56,259 nt of DNA from Klebsiella pneumoniae (GCA_945882675.1 CAMCWU010000002.1:1-56259), one strand, 5' to 3'; positions 41,314-53,200 are shown, counted from the first letter of the stretch. Numbers and translations are program-made. The notes: a model not told the origin generated them from the sequence alone.

Positions 41314-42923
41314 ACAGCGAATATGGCGGATTGCGTCCGACGGGACGGCAGAATCGCGACCCTTCGTCGGTGCTCATGGAGCTCGAGTCGCAGGACGGCT
41401 TCGCGCACACGGCCGTCGTGTTCGAGCCCATGTTCCGCGCGCATCCCGCCCTCGCCAAGAACGTCGAGCTCGTCCTGCCGTTCCTCGAGTTCCCGATGGT
41501 GGCGGGCGTCGTCGACCTGTCGTGGTACGACATCGGCCGGTCGATCTTCGTGTACCCGACGGGCTCGGTGTGGACCGTCAACGAGATCCTGCGCTCCTTC
41601 CACGATCGTGGGAAGAAGGTCGGCGCGCGAGCGGCGCTCGAGCTCGCCACGCTGGGCACCGAGATCCTGGTGGAGGCCGCGGCGACGGGGGGCCTGCAAG
41701 GGTGCTTCTCCCACGGGAACATCAACCCGTGGCGCGTCGCGGTGCGGGACGACGGCGAGCTCGTGATCTTCGGGTACGGGCTGTCGCAGGTGGAGATGTC
41801 GCGGCGGCGGGAGAACGCGACCTTCGCGATCGGGCCGGACAGCCTGCGCTATTGCCCCCCGGAGCGGCTGCTCGGCGCGGCGGAGGACGACGCCGCGGAC
41901 ACGTACGCGCTCGCGCTCGTCACCTACGAGCTGATCACGGGGAAGCCCCTGTACGCGAGCCACGACCTCGCCGTGCTCGAGCAGAATGTGCGGCTGTCGG
42001 AAGGTGCGACGCTGCTCGCACGCCCCCCACCAGAGGTGAGCAAGCCCGTCGCCGAGATCCTGGCCCGCGCCCTGATCTACGACCCGGACACGCGCCTGAC
42101 CGGCGCCGAGCTCGCGGACGAGCTCAAGAAGCAGATCCGCGGCGCCCCGGGCCCGAGCCTGGCGGAGGTGATGGCGGATATGGCAGAGACGAAGCCGCTC
42201 GCGACCCGCCCGCGCAAGAAGGTGCTCCAGGCGAGCTCGCGCACGTCCGCGTTCACGCCGGACGAGCTGGCGGCCCGGCTCGAGGAGGAGGAGGCCCCGC
42301 GCGCTAGCGGCCGGTGGAACGCCCCGACCCGGCGGGTCACGAAGGTGGAGGAGCCCGCGGTCCCCGAGCAGCGCCGCGTCCGCCGCGACGACGCCGCGCC
42401 GTCGGGAGAGGTCCGGCGCCGGAACCGGACGGACGAGCCCGTCACGCCGCCTAAGGTAGACGCCCCGGCAGAGGAGCCCGTCGCGCCCCCCGCCCACGTC
42501 GACGCCGCGGAGCCCCGCCGCCGCCTCCGCCGTCCGACGGACGAGCTGGAGAACCAAATCCCGAAGCCGGAGGATCCGGCGCCGAAGACGGAGTATCCGG
42601 CGCGAAAGCCGGAGGATCCGGCGCCCGCCCCCCGGCTCGAAGAGCCTGCCCGCCCCCGCCGCGCGCCCATGGACGACCGCCCGGCGGCCGCCCCGGACCT
42701 GCGCGAGGAGCAGATCCAGGCCGCGGAGACCAACCGGAACGTCAACGACGGCGGCGAGCTCCCCGGGGACGGCGCGGTTCGCCGCCGCCTCCGCCGCGTA
42801 TCGGACGAGTCGCCGGCAGCGGCCCCGCCGGCCGAGGAGGCCGCTCCCCAGCGCGTCCTTCGCCGCGAGGACGCGGAGGTCGAGGGCGCGTTCCGCCGCC
42901 GCCTCCGGCGCGACGAGCCATAG
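41310..42923 (+). CDS. Pseudokinase-like protein with repeated basic RRRLRR tail motifs
   Basis: FSHGNINPWRVAVRDDGELVIFGYGLSQ (HRD to HGN, DFG degraded), RYCPPERLLGAAEDDAADTYALALVTYELITGKPLY; tail with RRRLRRPTDE, RRRLRRVSDE, RRRLRRDE. ATGA overlap with the HTTM stop. Confidence 0.8.
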   Translation: MNSEYGGLRPTGRQNRDPSSVLMELESQDGFAHTAVVFEPMFRAHPALAKNVELVLPFLEFPMVAGVVDLSWYDIGRSIFVYPTGSVWTVNEILRSFHDRGKKVGARAALELATLGTEILVEAAATGGLQGCFSHGNINPWRVAVRDDGELVIFGYGLSQVEMSRRRENATFAIGPDSLRYCPPERLLGAAEDDAADTYALALVTYELITGKPLYASHDLAVLEQNVRLSEGATLLARPPPEVSKPVAEILARALIYDPDTRLTGAELADELKKQIRGAPGPSLAEVMADMAETKPLATRPRKKVLQASSRTSAFTPDELAARLEEEEAPRASGRWNAPTRRVTKVEEPAVPEQRRVRRDDAAPSGEVRRRNRTDEPVTPPKVDAPAEEPVAPPAHVDAAEPRRRLRRPTDELENQIPKPEDPAPKTEYPARKPEDPAPAPRLEEPARPRRAPMDDRPAAAPDLREEQIQAAETNRNVNDGGELPGDGAVRRRLRRVSDESPAAAPPAEEAAPQRVLRREDAEVEGAFRRRLRRDEP

Positions 42924-42930
42924 CGCCGGC

Positions 42931-43428
42931 ATGCGCGTCTTCGGCATCGATCCCGGCTCCACGGTGACCGGCTACGGCGTGATCGAGCGCGTGCGCGGCC
43001 GCTTCGTGCACGTCGCGAGCGGCGCCATCCGGACGAAGTCCGACGAGCCCATGGGAGATCGCCTGCAGCGCATCCACACCGGGCTGCGCGAAGCCCTCGA
43101 GCGTACGAAGCCCGATCACGTCGCGATCGAGGCGATCTTCCAGCACAAGTCGTCCGAGAGCGCGCTGCGGCTCGGGCAGGCGCGGGGCGTCGCGATCCTC
43201 GCGGCCGCGCTGCAGGGTCACCATGCCGCGGAGTACAACCCCATGGCCGTGAAGAAGGCCGTCGGCGCGCACGGGGCCGCCGACAAGGACGCCGTCGCGC
43301 GGATGGTGTGCATGCTCCTCGGCGTGAAGCCGGAGGGGCCGGCGGACGTCACGGACGCGCTCGCCATCGCCATCACGCACAGCGCGAGCCTCGCGAGCCC
43401 GCTCGTGCGCGCCGGGGTGGTGCGTTGA
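42931..43428 (+). CDS. ruvC: Holliday junction endodeoxyribonuclease RuvC
   Basis: MRVFGIDPGSTVTGYGVIE...AIEAIFQHKSSESALRLGQARGVAILAA...VKKAVGAHGAADKDAVARMV...VTDALAIAITH. Confidence 0.97.
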   Translation: MRVFGIDPGSTVTGYGVIERVRGRFVHVASGAIRTKSDEPMGDRLQRIHTGLREALERTKPDHVAIEAIFQHKSSESALRLGQARGVAILAAALQGHHAAEYNPMAVKKAVGAHGAADKDAVARMVCMLLGVKPEGPADVTDALAIAITHSASLASPLVRAGVVR

Positions 43429-44039
43429 TCGCGCGGCTGGTGGGCACGCTCGTGGAGCGCGACGCGGGCGTCGGCGTCGTGGACGTCCACGGCGTCGGGT
43501 ACGAGGTCCACGCGCCCGGCCGCTGCCTCGACCTGTGGGGCCAGGCGTCGGAGCCCGTCACGATCCACGTGGCCACCCACGTGCGTGAGGACGCCATCAC
43601 GCTCTACGGCTTCGCGACCCTGCTCGAACGCCGCGCATTCGACGCGCTCGTCTCCGTGAGCGGCGTCGGCCCCAAGCTCGGGCTCTCGGCGCTGGATTCG
43701 ATGGCGCCGATGTCGCTGCACCGCGCCATCGAAGCGGATGATATCACGGCCCTCGCGCGGATCCCGGGCGTCGGCAAGAAGACGGCGATGCGACTCGCCC
43801 TCGAGCTCAAGGGCAAGCTTCCCGTCGACTTCACGGCGCCGACGACGGTCGGCCCGCCCCGACCGCGCGCCCCGGACGACGCGCTGCCCCTCGCGCTCGC
43901 GCAGCTCGAGTACGGTCGCTCCGAGATCGAGCGCGCGCTGGCCGCCCTCGCCGAGCAGGGGATCGCCGTGGACGCGCCGCTCCAGCAGCGCCTGGGCGCC
44001 GCCCTGCGCGTCCTCGCCCAGCCTCGGAGCAGCCCGTGA
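43425..44039 (+). CDS. ruvA: Holliday junction DNA helicase subunit RuvA
   Basis: TTG start; [32 protein letters not shown]...[39 protein letters not shown]...[20 protein letters not shown]. Confidence 0.96.
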   Translation: MIARLVGTLVERDAGVGVVDVHGVGYEVHAPGRCLDLWGQASEPVTIHVATHVREDAITLYGFATLLERRAFDALVSVSGVGPKLGLSALDSMAPMSLHRAIEADDITALARIPGVGKKTAMRLALELKGKLPVDFTAPTTVGPPRPRAPDDALPLALAQLEYGRSEIERALAALAEQGIAVDAPLQQRLGAALRVLAQPRSSP

Positions 44040-45055
44040 GCGATCGCGGAAACACCGTGCTCGATCCCCGCGATCAGGCGGATCCGGCGCTCCGGCCGCG
44101 CCGGCTGTCGGAGTACGTCGGCCAGCGCAAGCTCGTGGACAACCTCCGCGTGTACATCCGCGCCGCGATCGGCCGTGGGGAAGCGCTCGATCACCTGCTG
44201 CTCGGCGGCCCGCCGGGCCTCGGCAAGACGAGCCTCGCGTACATCGTGGCGGAGGAGCTCGGCGTCGGCGTGCGCACGGCGTCCGGCCCGTCCATCGAGC
44301 GAAAGGGCGATCTCGCGGCCGTGCTGAACTCCCTCGAGCCGCGCGAGGTCCTGTTCATCGACGAGATCCACCGCCTCCCGAAAGCGACGGAGGAGGTGCT
44401 GTATCCCGCGATGGAGGACTTCTCGATCGACGTGATCCTCGGGTCTGGTCCGGGCGCGCAGTCGGTGAAGCTCCCGCTCCAGCGGTTCACGCTGATCGGC
44501 GCGACGACGCGCGCGGGCATGCTCTCGGCCCCGCTCCGCGCGCGGTTCGGGATCACGTTCACCTTCGACTTCTACGAGATCTCGGAGCTGTTCCTGATCC
44601 TCAAGCGCTCAGCCGAGCGCATGGAGATCCCGGCTTCGACGCGGGGCCTCGAGGAGCTGGCCCGTCGTTCCCGCGGCACCCCGCGCATCGCGAACCGCCT
44701 GCTCCGCCGCGTCCGCGACTTCGCCCAGATCGAGGGCGACGGGAGCATCGACGAGGGCCTCGCGAAGCGCGCGCTCGAGCGGCTCGACGTCGACGAGAGC
44801 GGCCTCGACGGCATGGATCGCCGGATCCTCCACGCGATCGCCGTGAAGTTCAGCGGGGGCCCGGTCGGCCTCGAGACGCTGGCGGCAGCCATCGGCGAGT
44901 CGAGCGATACGATCGAGGAGGCCTACGAGCCGTTCCTGCTCCAGCAGGGCTTCCTCATGCGCACCCCCCGCGGTCGCGTCGTCACCCCGCGCGGCCGCGT
45001 CCAGATCGGCCTCGCTCCCTACGAGTCCGAGCCACCCCAAGGATCCCTGCTGTGA
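44036..45055 (+). CDS. ruvB: Holliday junction DNA helicase RuvB
   Basis: [59 protein letters not shown]...[26 protein letters not shown]...[21 protein letters not shown]. Confidence 0.98.
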   Translation: MSDRGNTVLDPRDQADPALRPRRLSEYVGQRKLVDNLRVYIRAAIGRGEALDHLLLGGPPGLGKTSLAYIVAEELGVGVRTASGPSIERKGDLAAVLNSLEPREVLFIDEIHRLPKATEEVLYPAMEDFSIDVILGSGPGAQSVKLPLQRFTLIGATTRAGMLSAPLRARFGITFTFDFYEISELFLILKRSAERMEIPASTRGLEELARRSRGTPRIANRLLRRVRDFAQIEGDGSIDEGLAKRALERLDVDESGLDGMDRRILHAIAVKFSGGPVGLETLAAAIGESSDTIEEAYEPFLLQQGFLMRTPRGRVVTPRGRVQIGLAPYESEPPQGSLL

Positions 45056-45480
45056 GCCACCTGTCCGCGCTGCTCCTCCTCGCCGCTTGTGGATCGCCGA
45101 GCGGCCTGCCGACCGCGACCCTCACCGTCGCCGGGCACCCCGTCACCGCCGAGATCGCCACGACGTCCGCCCAGAAGAGCAAGGGGCTGATGATGCGCGA
45201 CCACCTGGGCGCCGACGACGCCATGCTGTTCGTCTACCCGGACGACCGGATCCGCGAGTTCTGGATGAAGGACACCCGGATCCCGCTGTCGATCGCGTAC
45301 CTCGACAAGACCGGGAAGATCGTCAAGATCGCGGATATGCACCCGTTCGACGAGTCGCGCACGAGCAGCATCTACCCGGCGCGGTACGCGCTCGAGGTGA
45401 ACGTCGGCTGGTTCGCCGCGCACGGCGTCGAGAAGGGCTCGGTCGTCGAGGGGATCCCGGCCGGCCTGACCGCGGAGTAG
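45052..45480 (+). CDS. DUF192 lipoprotein
   Basis: GTG start; [67 protein letters not shown]. Confidence 0.9.
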   Translation: MSHLSALLLLAACGSPSGLPTATLTVAGHPVTAEIATTSAQKSKGLMMRDHLGADDAMLFVYPDDRIREFWMKDTRIPLSIAYLDKTGKIVKIADMHPFDESRTSSIYPARYALEVNVGWFAAHGVEKGSVVEGIPAGLTAE

Positions 45481-45483
45481 CGC

Positions 45484-47235
45484 TCAGAAGCCGTCGTACG
45501 GGAGCGCCGCGATCTGTGCGTCGAGCGCCGCGCTGAGGCGGTCGAACGCCGCTTGCTGCTCGCCGGTGAGTGGACCGGCGCGGAGGAGATCTTGCCCTTC
45601 GTCGAGCGTAGACGTCGTCAGGTCGAAGAACTCGGTCTCCTGCATGCCGAGGCTGGTCGAAACGGCCTCGATGAGCTTCCAGCGGGCGTCCCGGATCGTC
45701 CGGGCGTCCCTCGACGGGTATGGGGGCGGGCCGAGCGGCGCGAAGAGCTCGGCGAACACGTACTCTCGCGCGGTCGGTAGCGCCGGGTCCGCGAACCATG
45801 GGAGCAGCGAAACGCCGTCGATCGCGCGAAGGTCACCGTCCTCGAGCTCGAGCGCGAGCCCCGTCGGCGTCGGCGCGAGCGGGACGCCGGCAATGTCCGC
45901 GATCGTGGCGAAGATGTCGACGACGTGGACGAGTGCGGCGGAGCGCCCCGGCGCGGCCACGAGCGGCCCCACGACCATAAGGGGCACGTGCACACCGCCC
46001 TCGTACATCGTGTGCTTGGACCTGTCCTTCTCGAAGGGCCCGGCGGTCCCCGGCTTGGACGTGCCGTTGTCGCCGACGACGATGACCGTGGTCCGTTGCA
46101 GCACCTCCGGGTCGAGCGCCCCGAGCACACGCCCGAGCTCCGTGTCGACGGCTTCGAGCATGGCGCCGTACAGCTCGTCCTCCGGCGCGTCGGAGGGCAG
46201 GTCCACGGTCGTCAGTTCGGGCGGAGGCACGTGGATCGGCGTGTGTGGCGCGTTGAACGCGAGCTGCGCGAACCACGGCTCGGGCGCCCCGCCGATCTGG
46301 GCGATGGCGTCGTTCGCAGTGTCCGTGGTCGCATAGACGGTCCAGTCCTGCAGCACGCCGGCCACGCTCTTGCGCCAGGCGAAGTAGCCGTCCGGCCGCT
46401 CGAGGAGGTTGTCATTCGAGCCCGCGTACCACGAGAAGCCCTGGAGGATCGGGGCGTCCAGCCCGGACTCCGACCTGCGCGACGCGAGGTGGTACTTCCC
46501 CATCGCGATGCTCGTGTAGTCGCCTGCCCGGGCTTCAGCGAGGGCCTCCGGCGCCGTGACGGCGTCGAGCGGGAGCTCGTCCGGGTTCGCGGCGGCGATC
46601 AGGCCGCCGATCCCGGTGCGGCGCGCATGCCGCCCCGTGAGGATCGCGGCGCGCGTGGGCGTGCACTCCGGTGCAGCATAAGCGTTCTCGAAGTAGACCC
46701 CAGCCCCGGCGAGCGCGTCGAGCACCGGCGTCCGGACCTGCCTGGACGCGACGTTGGAGGCGTTGAAATTATCGACTCCCACGTCGTCGAGGATGACGAG
46801 CAGGATGTTGCCGCCCGGCGGCGCCGGGACGACCACGCTGGTCGTTGCCGTGCGCCCGTCGGTGTCGGTGACCGTGACCTCCCAGGTCTCCCCGGGTAGG
46901 ATGTCCAGCGCGGGTACAGCGGGGCCAGCGTGGAGCGTCCGGGCTCCATCGACCGTCCATGACCAGGTCGCGGCGTCGCTCGCCCCACTGGCGTGCGCGG
47001 CGAGCGGGCGGATGCCGGTGACCGGATCGATGGCCACCGTGAGAGGCGCCGGGTCGGGCGGGACGGTCTCTGTGTCGGCGTGGTCCACGGTGTCGTCGGG
47101 CTCGAGGCCCGCTGTGGAGCACCCGCTCAGGACGAGCCCGAGCCCGAGCGCGACCGCGGGGATCTCGATCAGGCGACGCTTCAGCCGGACCTCCCACGAA
47201 CGCCCTGCCCAGCCGGATGCGGCCAGGACCCGCAA
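45484..47235 (-). CDS. Sulfatase family lipoprotein (Cys-type active site CTPTR)
   Basis: LVLSGCSTAG lipobox; NILLVILDDVGVDNF; AAPECTPTRAAILTGRHARRTGIGG; GKYHLA; VIVVGDNGTSKPGTAGPFEKDRSKHTMYEGGVHVPLMV. Start could be a downstream GTG. Confidence 0.9.
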   Translation of the reverse strand: MRVLAASGWAGRSWEVRLKRRLIEIPAVALGLGLVLSGCSTAGLEPDDTVDHADTETVPPDPAPLTVAIDPVTGIRPLAAHASGASDAATWSWTVDGARTLHAGPAVPALDILPGETWEVTVTDTDGRTATTSVVVPAPPGGNILLVILDDVGVDNFNASNVASRQVRTPVLDALAGAGVYFENAYAAPECTPTRAAILTGRHARRTGIGGLIAAANPDELPLDAVTAPEALAEARAGDYTSIAMGKYHLASRRSESGLDAPILQGFSWYAGSNDNLLERPDGYFAWRKSVAGVLQDWTVYATTDTANDAIAQIGGAPEPWFAQLAFNAPHTPIHVPPPELTTVDLPSDAPEDELYGAMLEAVDTELGRVLGALDPEVLQRTTVIVVGDNGTSKPGTAGPFEKDRSKHTMYEGGVHVPLMVVGPLVAAPGRSAALVHVVDIFATIADIAGVPLAPTPTGLALELEDGDLRAIDGVSLLPWFADPALPTAREYVFAELFAPLGPPPYPSRDARTIRDARWKLIEAVSTSLGMQETEFFDLTTSTLDEGQDLLRAGPLTGEQQAAFDRLSAALDAQIAALPYDGF

Positions 47236-47240
47236 CCGGG

Positions 47241-48602
<1,362 letters not shown>

Positions 48603-48739
48603 GCGACACCCCACATCTGGATTCTGGAGCGGCGCACCAGCCAGCGCAAGGCGGGCAACGGCCGTCGCCCTACTATCGGTGTTCTTCCACGACACTCGAG
48701 CGCTTTCATCCATCTGGCGATCGCGGCGCCCCGACGCCG

Positions 48740-51700
48740 CTAGCGCGGAGCGATCGCCTCCGCCCGACCGGCCAGGGTGGCCGCACGATCCGGCTTCCCG
48801 AGCGCCCGCCACTGCGCTGCCGCCATGGAGAGGGCGTCCCCCGCGAGCAGGCGCCGATCGGCCGCCTCCGCGTGCCTGGCGGCGTCCTCGAGCGCCTCCG
48901 CAACGTCCACGTCAGCGATCCCGCTGGCCGTGAGCAGTTCGCGCGCGCGGCCCGCGTGTCGATCCCAGCCGTCCCAGTCGAGGAGCAGCGCCATCGAAGG
49001 GAGCAGTAGCGCGTGGACGACGCCCTGGTATGCCTTCCTCCCCGATCTCTCGAGGGTCGCGAGCACGGCCAGGAGCGTGTCGCGCGCTTCCACGACGAGC
49101 CCCCGCTGCATGAGCACGAGGGCAAGATTGAGCTGTGGCACGAACGCCTCCGGCGACCCGAGCGCCCGGAGGGCGTTCTCGGCCGTGCGGTACGCGTCCT
49201 CCGCGCCGGCGAGGTCGCCCCGGAGCCGCAAGATCTCCGCGAGGATGTTTCGGGCCACGGCGACGCCAAAGCGGCTGCCCATCTGCTCGTACATCTCGAC
49301 TGCCTTCCGGCTGTACTCCTCGGTCTTCTCGTGATCTCCCATGCTCCTCGCGACCGCGGCGAGGGCCGTCATCGCGTCGGCGCGGCCCCGCGCGTCCTCG
49401 AGGGCGTCGAACCGCCCGAGGGCACGCCTGCCGAGCTTCAGCGCGTCGTCGAACCGGCCGCGGAGGCGAACCACGTCACACAGGGCGATCAGGCAGCGTG
49501 CCACCTCCAGCTCGTCGACGTCCCGGGCAGCGGATTCCGCACAGCGCAGGCGCTCTTCCGCCAGGCCGAGCTGGCCGCGCTTGGCGGCGACGGTCGCGGC
49601 ATGACGGTAGCCGGTCGACACCAGCGCCGGCCAGCCGTACGCGCCGGCGCGCGCGCCAAGCCGGAGCGCGGCTTCCTCCGCCTGGTCGAACCGCCCTTGC
49701 TGCACGAGGGACTCGGCACGCAGCGCCCAGCACTCGCCCCAGCGCGGGTCGTCCGTCCGCGCCTCCAGCTGGTGCAGCAGGGCCTCCCGCTGGTCGAGGA
49801 GCTTGAGCGCACCGTGGTAATCGCTCATCGCGCGGTGCTCGCTCGCGCCGACGGCGAGCGGCTCGTCGGCCTCCTCCGGGCGGCCTGCGTCCACCAGATG
49901 GCGGGCCAGCCGGCCGGCGAGCCCGGGCTCCCGCGCGATCGACCAGCGGATCTGCAGCGACGCCGCGACCGCGTGGTTCCACGCCCCGATCCGCCCGCTC
50001 TCGCGGGCCGCGCGCTCGAGGCTCTCCCGCAGCATCGCGTGCTCGAACGTCCAGCCGCCTTCGCGCGCCCGGGCGAGGCGGCGCGCCAGCAGCGCCGGGA
50101 GGAGGTCCGGCGGCACCGCGAGCCCGGCGACGAGGCACGCGGAGCGCCACTCCTGCTCGTCGACCTCGTTCCCGAGGATCGAAGCGATCTCCAGCACGGA
50201 GCGGCTCTCCGGCGGCCGGCCGTCCAGCGCGCGCTCCAGCCGCTGCTCCCAGAGCTGGTGGATGCCGTCCGGCAGCGACGGGCGCTCGCCGAGCTGGAGC
50301 TGGAACCCGGTCTTTCCGACCTCCAGCAGGCCGCGCTGAACCCAGTCGCCCACGAGCTGGACCGCGAACAGCGGGTTGCCCGCCGTGCGCTCCATGACCT
50401 GCGCCGCGACGTCGCCCTCGAGATACAGCAGCCCGCGCACGAGCGCAGCGCGATCGCGAGCTTCGAGCGGGCCGATCGGCAGGCGGCGGGCGCCGGGCCG
50501 CGCCAGGATGTCGTCCAGCAGCTTGCTCTCGAGCGGGAGATCGTGAAGCGCTTCGTCGCGGGCGGTGAGCACGACGACCATGGGACCGCCGTCGGCGAGC
50601 CGCTGGAGCCAGCTCGCGAGGCCCAGCGCGTCGCGGCCCCACTGCACGTCGTCGAGCCAGAGCACGATGGGCCGGGGGACGTCGTCGTCGTCGCGGCCGC
50701 CGTGGTACGCGAGCAGGCGGTAGATGGCGGCATACCGCTCGTTCGCCGAGCCGAATCGCACGGGGCTGGGCGACCGCTCCTCCTCCGGGGACGGCCAGAC
50801 GAGCTCCAGGAGCGCCTGGGCTTCGTACTCGTCCTCGACGTCGCGGCGACCGAGCCAGCGGTGGATGCGCCTGCCCGTTTCCGGGCGGGGCATGCCGATC
50901 GTGCCGAGGACCGAGCCCACCATGCGCCGCAGGCCGTCCGCCGGGCCGCTCGCGGGGCCGTGGGTGGCGCGCACGAAGGCGGCGACCCCGACCTCGTCCG
51001 CGCGGCGGCAGAACCACTCGGCGAGGCGGGTCTTCCCGATGCCGGCCGGACCCGTGAGGCCGACCACGCGGATCTCCCGGGTCGAGCGGGCCTCCTGCAA
51101 GGCCGCCCACAGCGCGTCGCGCTCCGCCCCGCGGCCCACGAGCGGGATCGCGCGCAGGCCGTACAGCCCGAGTCCGGCGCCGACGAGCTGGATCGAAGAG
51201 CGCCGGTTGAACCCGAGCTCCCAGCCGGCGGGCTGCGGCGGGTGGCGGCGCAGCGCCAGGTTCGCGCCCGGCGGTGCGACCGGTCCCGCCGCCTGCTGGG
51301 CCGCGGCGCGGGCGGCGCGCTCGAAGTCCGGCCACGAGCGGGTGAGCGTGTGCGCGGTGGTGAGCCGCACGCTGCGGTACCGGCGCTCCGGCGGGATCGG
51401 CGTGTCGAGTGGATCTCCGAGCGCGAACAGCGCCCACGCGGCGTCCGACGCCCGCTGGTACCGGTGCTCCGGCTCCTTCTCCATCAGGCGGCGGAGCCAG
51501 GGCTCGAACCCCTCCGGAACGGGCAGGCGCGGCTCGAGCTTCGGCAGCTCGCTGCCGAGGTGGGCCTGCATGAGCGCCGTCACGCCCTTCCCGCGGAACG
51601 GCGGCGTGCCCGTGGTGAGCGCCCACGCGAGGCAGCCGAGCGCGTACAGATCCGTCCACGGCCCGAAGTCCCGCCACGCCCCCCGGAACTGCTCCGGCGC

Positions 51701-52285
51701 CATGAACACCGGCGTGCCCGACGTCCCCTTGATCGCGCGCTCGTTGCGGTCCGTCGCGTGCGCGAGGCCGAAGTCGGTCAGCCGGAGCCGCGTGACGCCG
51801 GATCGGTAGCCTTCCACCGCGGGATCCTTGAACAGCAGGACGTTCCCGGGCTTCAGGTCGCGGTGGATCACCCCGTGCGCGTGGGCGTGCGCGAGGATGT
51901 CGAGCAGCCACGCCAGCATCCCACGCAGATCGTCCCAGCCGGGCGGCGCGTCCGCGCTCCGGAGCGCGCCGTTCTCCGCCAGCTCCATGGCCAGGTACGG
52001 GCTCCCCGCGACCATCCGGCCCATGGAGACCTCCTCTGCCCGGCCTCCGATCACGCCCGTCTCGAAGACCTGGACGATCCCCGGATGATCGAGGGCGGCG
52101 ACCGCCCGGACCTCGTTCGCGAAGGCCTCCCGGTAGCGGGCGTCGCGCGCACGCGCGGCCGTGATGACCTTGAGGGCGACGGGGACGCCCTGGGCGACGT
52201 GGACGCCGCGCCAGACCTCTCCTGCGCCTCCGACGCCGATCATCGCGTGGAGCTCGAACGGTCCGACGGGGACTGCGATATCCAT
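48740..52285 (-). CDS. Ser/Thr kinase-AAA ATPase-TPR fusion (1181 aa, PknK-like)
   Basis: Kinase (VIHRDLKPGNVLLF, RLTDFGLAH, FMAPEQFRG); P-loop GLTGPAGIGKTRLAEWF, IVLWLDDVQWGRDAL; C-terminal TPR-like repeats. Confidence 0.92.
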   Translation of the reverse strand: MDIAVPVGPFELHAMIGVGGAGEVWRGVHVAQGVPVALKVITAARARDARYREAFANEVRAVAALDHPGIVQVFETGVIGGRAEEVSMGRMVAGSPYLAMELAENGALRSADAPPGWDDLRGMLAWLLDILAHAHAHGVIHRDLKPGNVLLFKDPAVEGYRSGVTRLRLTDFGLAHATDRNERAIKGTSGTPVFMAPEQFRGAWRDFGPWTDLYALGCLAWALTTGTPPFRGKGVTALMQAHLGSELPKLEPRLPVPEGFEPWLRRLMEKEPEHRYQRASDAAWALFALGDPLDTPIPPERRYRSVRLTTAHTLTRSWPDFERAARAAAQQAAGPVAPPGANLALRRHPPQPAGWELGFNRRSSIQLVGAGLGLYGLRAIPLVGRGAERDALWAALQEARSTREIRVVGLTGPAGIGKTRLAEWFCRRADEVGVAAFVRATHGPASGPADGLRRMVGSVLGTIGMPRPETGRRIHRWLGRRDVEDEYEAQALLELVWPSPEEERSPSPVRFGSANERYAAIYRLLAYHGGRDDDDVPRPIVLWLDDVQWGRDALGLASWLQRLADGGPMVVVLTARDEALHDLPLESKLLDDILARPGARRLPIGPLEARDRAALVRGLLYLEGDVAAQVMERTAGNPLFAVQLVGDWVQRGLLEVGKTGFQLQLGERPSLPDGIHQLWEQRLERALDGRPPESRSVLEIASILGNEVDEQEWRSACLVAGLAVPPDLLPALLARRLARAREGGWTFEHAMLRESLERAARESGRIGAWNHAVAASLQIRWSIAREPGLAGRLARHLVDAGRPEEADEPLAVGASEHRAMSDYHGALKLLDQREALLHQLEARTDDPRWGECWALRAESLVQQGRFDQAEEAALRLGARAGAYGWPALVSTGYRHAATVAAKRGQLGLAEERLRCAESAARDVDELEVARCLIALCDVVRLRGRFDDALKLGRRALGRFDALEDARGRADAMTALAAVARSMGDHEKTEEYSRKAVEMYEQMGSRFGVAVARNILAEILRLRGDLAGAEDAYRTAENALRALGSPEAFVPQLNLALVLMQRGLVVEARDTLLAVLATLERSGRKAYQGVVHALLLPSMALLLDWDGWDRHAGRARELLTASGIADVDVAEALEDAARHAEAADRRLLAGDALSMAAAQWRALGKPDRAATLAGRAEAIAPR

Positions 52286-52307
52286 GGGCACTTCTACCAC
52301 ACGGATG

Positions 52308-53111
52308 TCAGTCGCCGCGCACCCGCTGGAAGACGGGCGCAGTCGCCTTTTTCCGCTCGCGATCGTCGAACAGCCGGTCGAGCAGCGGCGCGAGGCCGGC
52401 GAGACGGGCATCCACCAGCTCGTAGTCGCGGCCGTCCTCCGTCAGCAGCCGGATGCCCGCGCCGAGCGCGCCGTCGCGGCCGTAGCTGACGAGATCCGAC
52501 CACGCCAGGAACGCAGCTCCGTCCTGGAACCTGGCGACGATCCCGGTCGTGCACAGGCCGACGACCTCGATCTTGTCGAGGCCGACCCGCGCAACGATCT
52601 CGGCGTCCGGCTGCACGAGCGCGCCCAGATCCGCGCTCACCATCTGACCGCCCGCGAGCTGGACCGCGCTCCACTGCAGATCCTGGACCAGCCGCAGGAT
52701 CCGATCGGCCGCGAACCGCTCCTCCAGGCCGGGCTGCATCTCCCGCAGGACGCGATCCACGGCGGTCGGCGAGAGCTCCATGGCGGACGCGATCTCGACG
52801 AGCAGGGCGCGCTCCGCGGCCTCCAGCTGGCCGTCGCGCCATGCCATGCGCGCGGCGAACCGGAGCCCCGTGAGACGCCGGTCGATCGAGCGGAACTGGT
52901 CGGCGATCCCGAGCAGATCGATCCCGGACGCGCCAGCCCGGCGCTCGCACTCGGCGCGCAGGTCCGCCCGCGCGCGTTCCGGGAACAACCGGGCGAGCAG
53001 GTCGATCTCCCGCTCGTGCACCGCCCCGTCGGAGGACGCGACGATGGCCAGCAGCGCGAGCAGCGCGTCGTCGGAGGGGTCGGCCGGAGCGGGCGCGAAC
53101 TCTTCGTACAT
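52308..53111 (-). CDS. TerB-like domain protein with C-terminal beta-rich (possibly PH-like) domain
   Basis: DDALLALLAIVASSDGAVHEREIDLLARLFPE... TerB-like helical pattern; C-terminal region predicted beta-rich by eye. Confidence 0.6.
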   Translation of the reverse strand: MYEEFAPAPADPSDDALLALLAIVASSDGAVHEREIDLLARLFPERARADLRAECERRAGASGIDLLGIADQFRSIDRRLTGLRFAARMAWRDGQLEAAERALLVEIASAMELSPTAVDRVLREMQPGLEERFAADRILRLVQDLQWSAVQLAGGQMVSADLGALVQPDAEIVARVGLDKIEVVGLCTTGIVARFQDGAAFLAWSDLVSYGRDGALGAGIRLLTEDGRDYELVDARLAGLAPLLDRLFDDRERKKATAPVFQRVRGD

Positions 53112-53200
53112 GTCGACCTCGATGGTCCCGAGAGTACAACCCGGATCGCCGCCTGTCGATCGCGGCGCGAGCGGATTACGCGTGCGCCGTTGGAGGGGAC

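Noticed and set aside
49013-52489. 1158-aa + strand ORF opposite the kinase-AAA-TPR gene
   Set aside because: Shadow frame of a gene with clear kinase and P-loop motifs; composition typical of antisense GC-rich frames.
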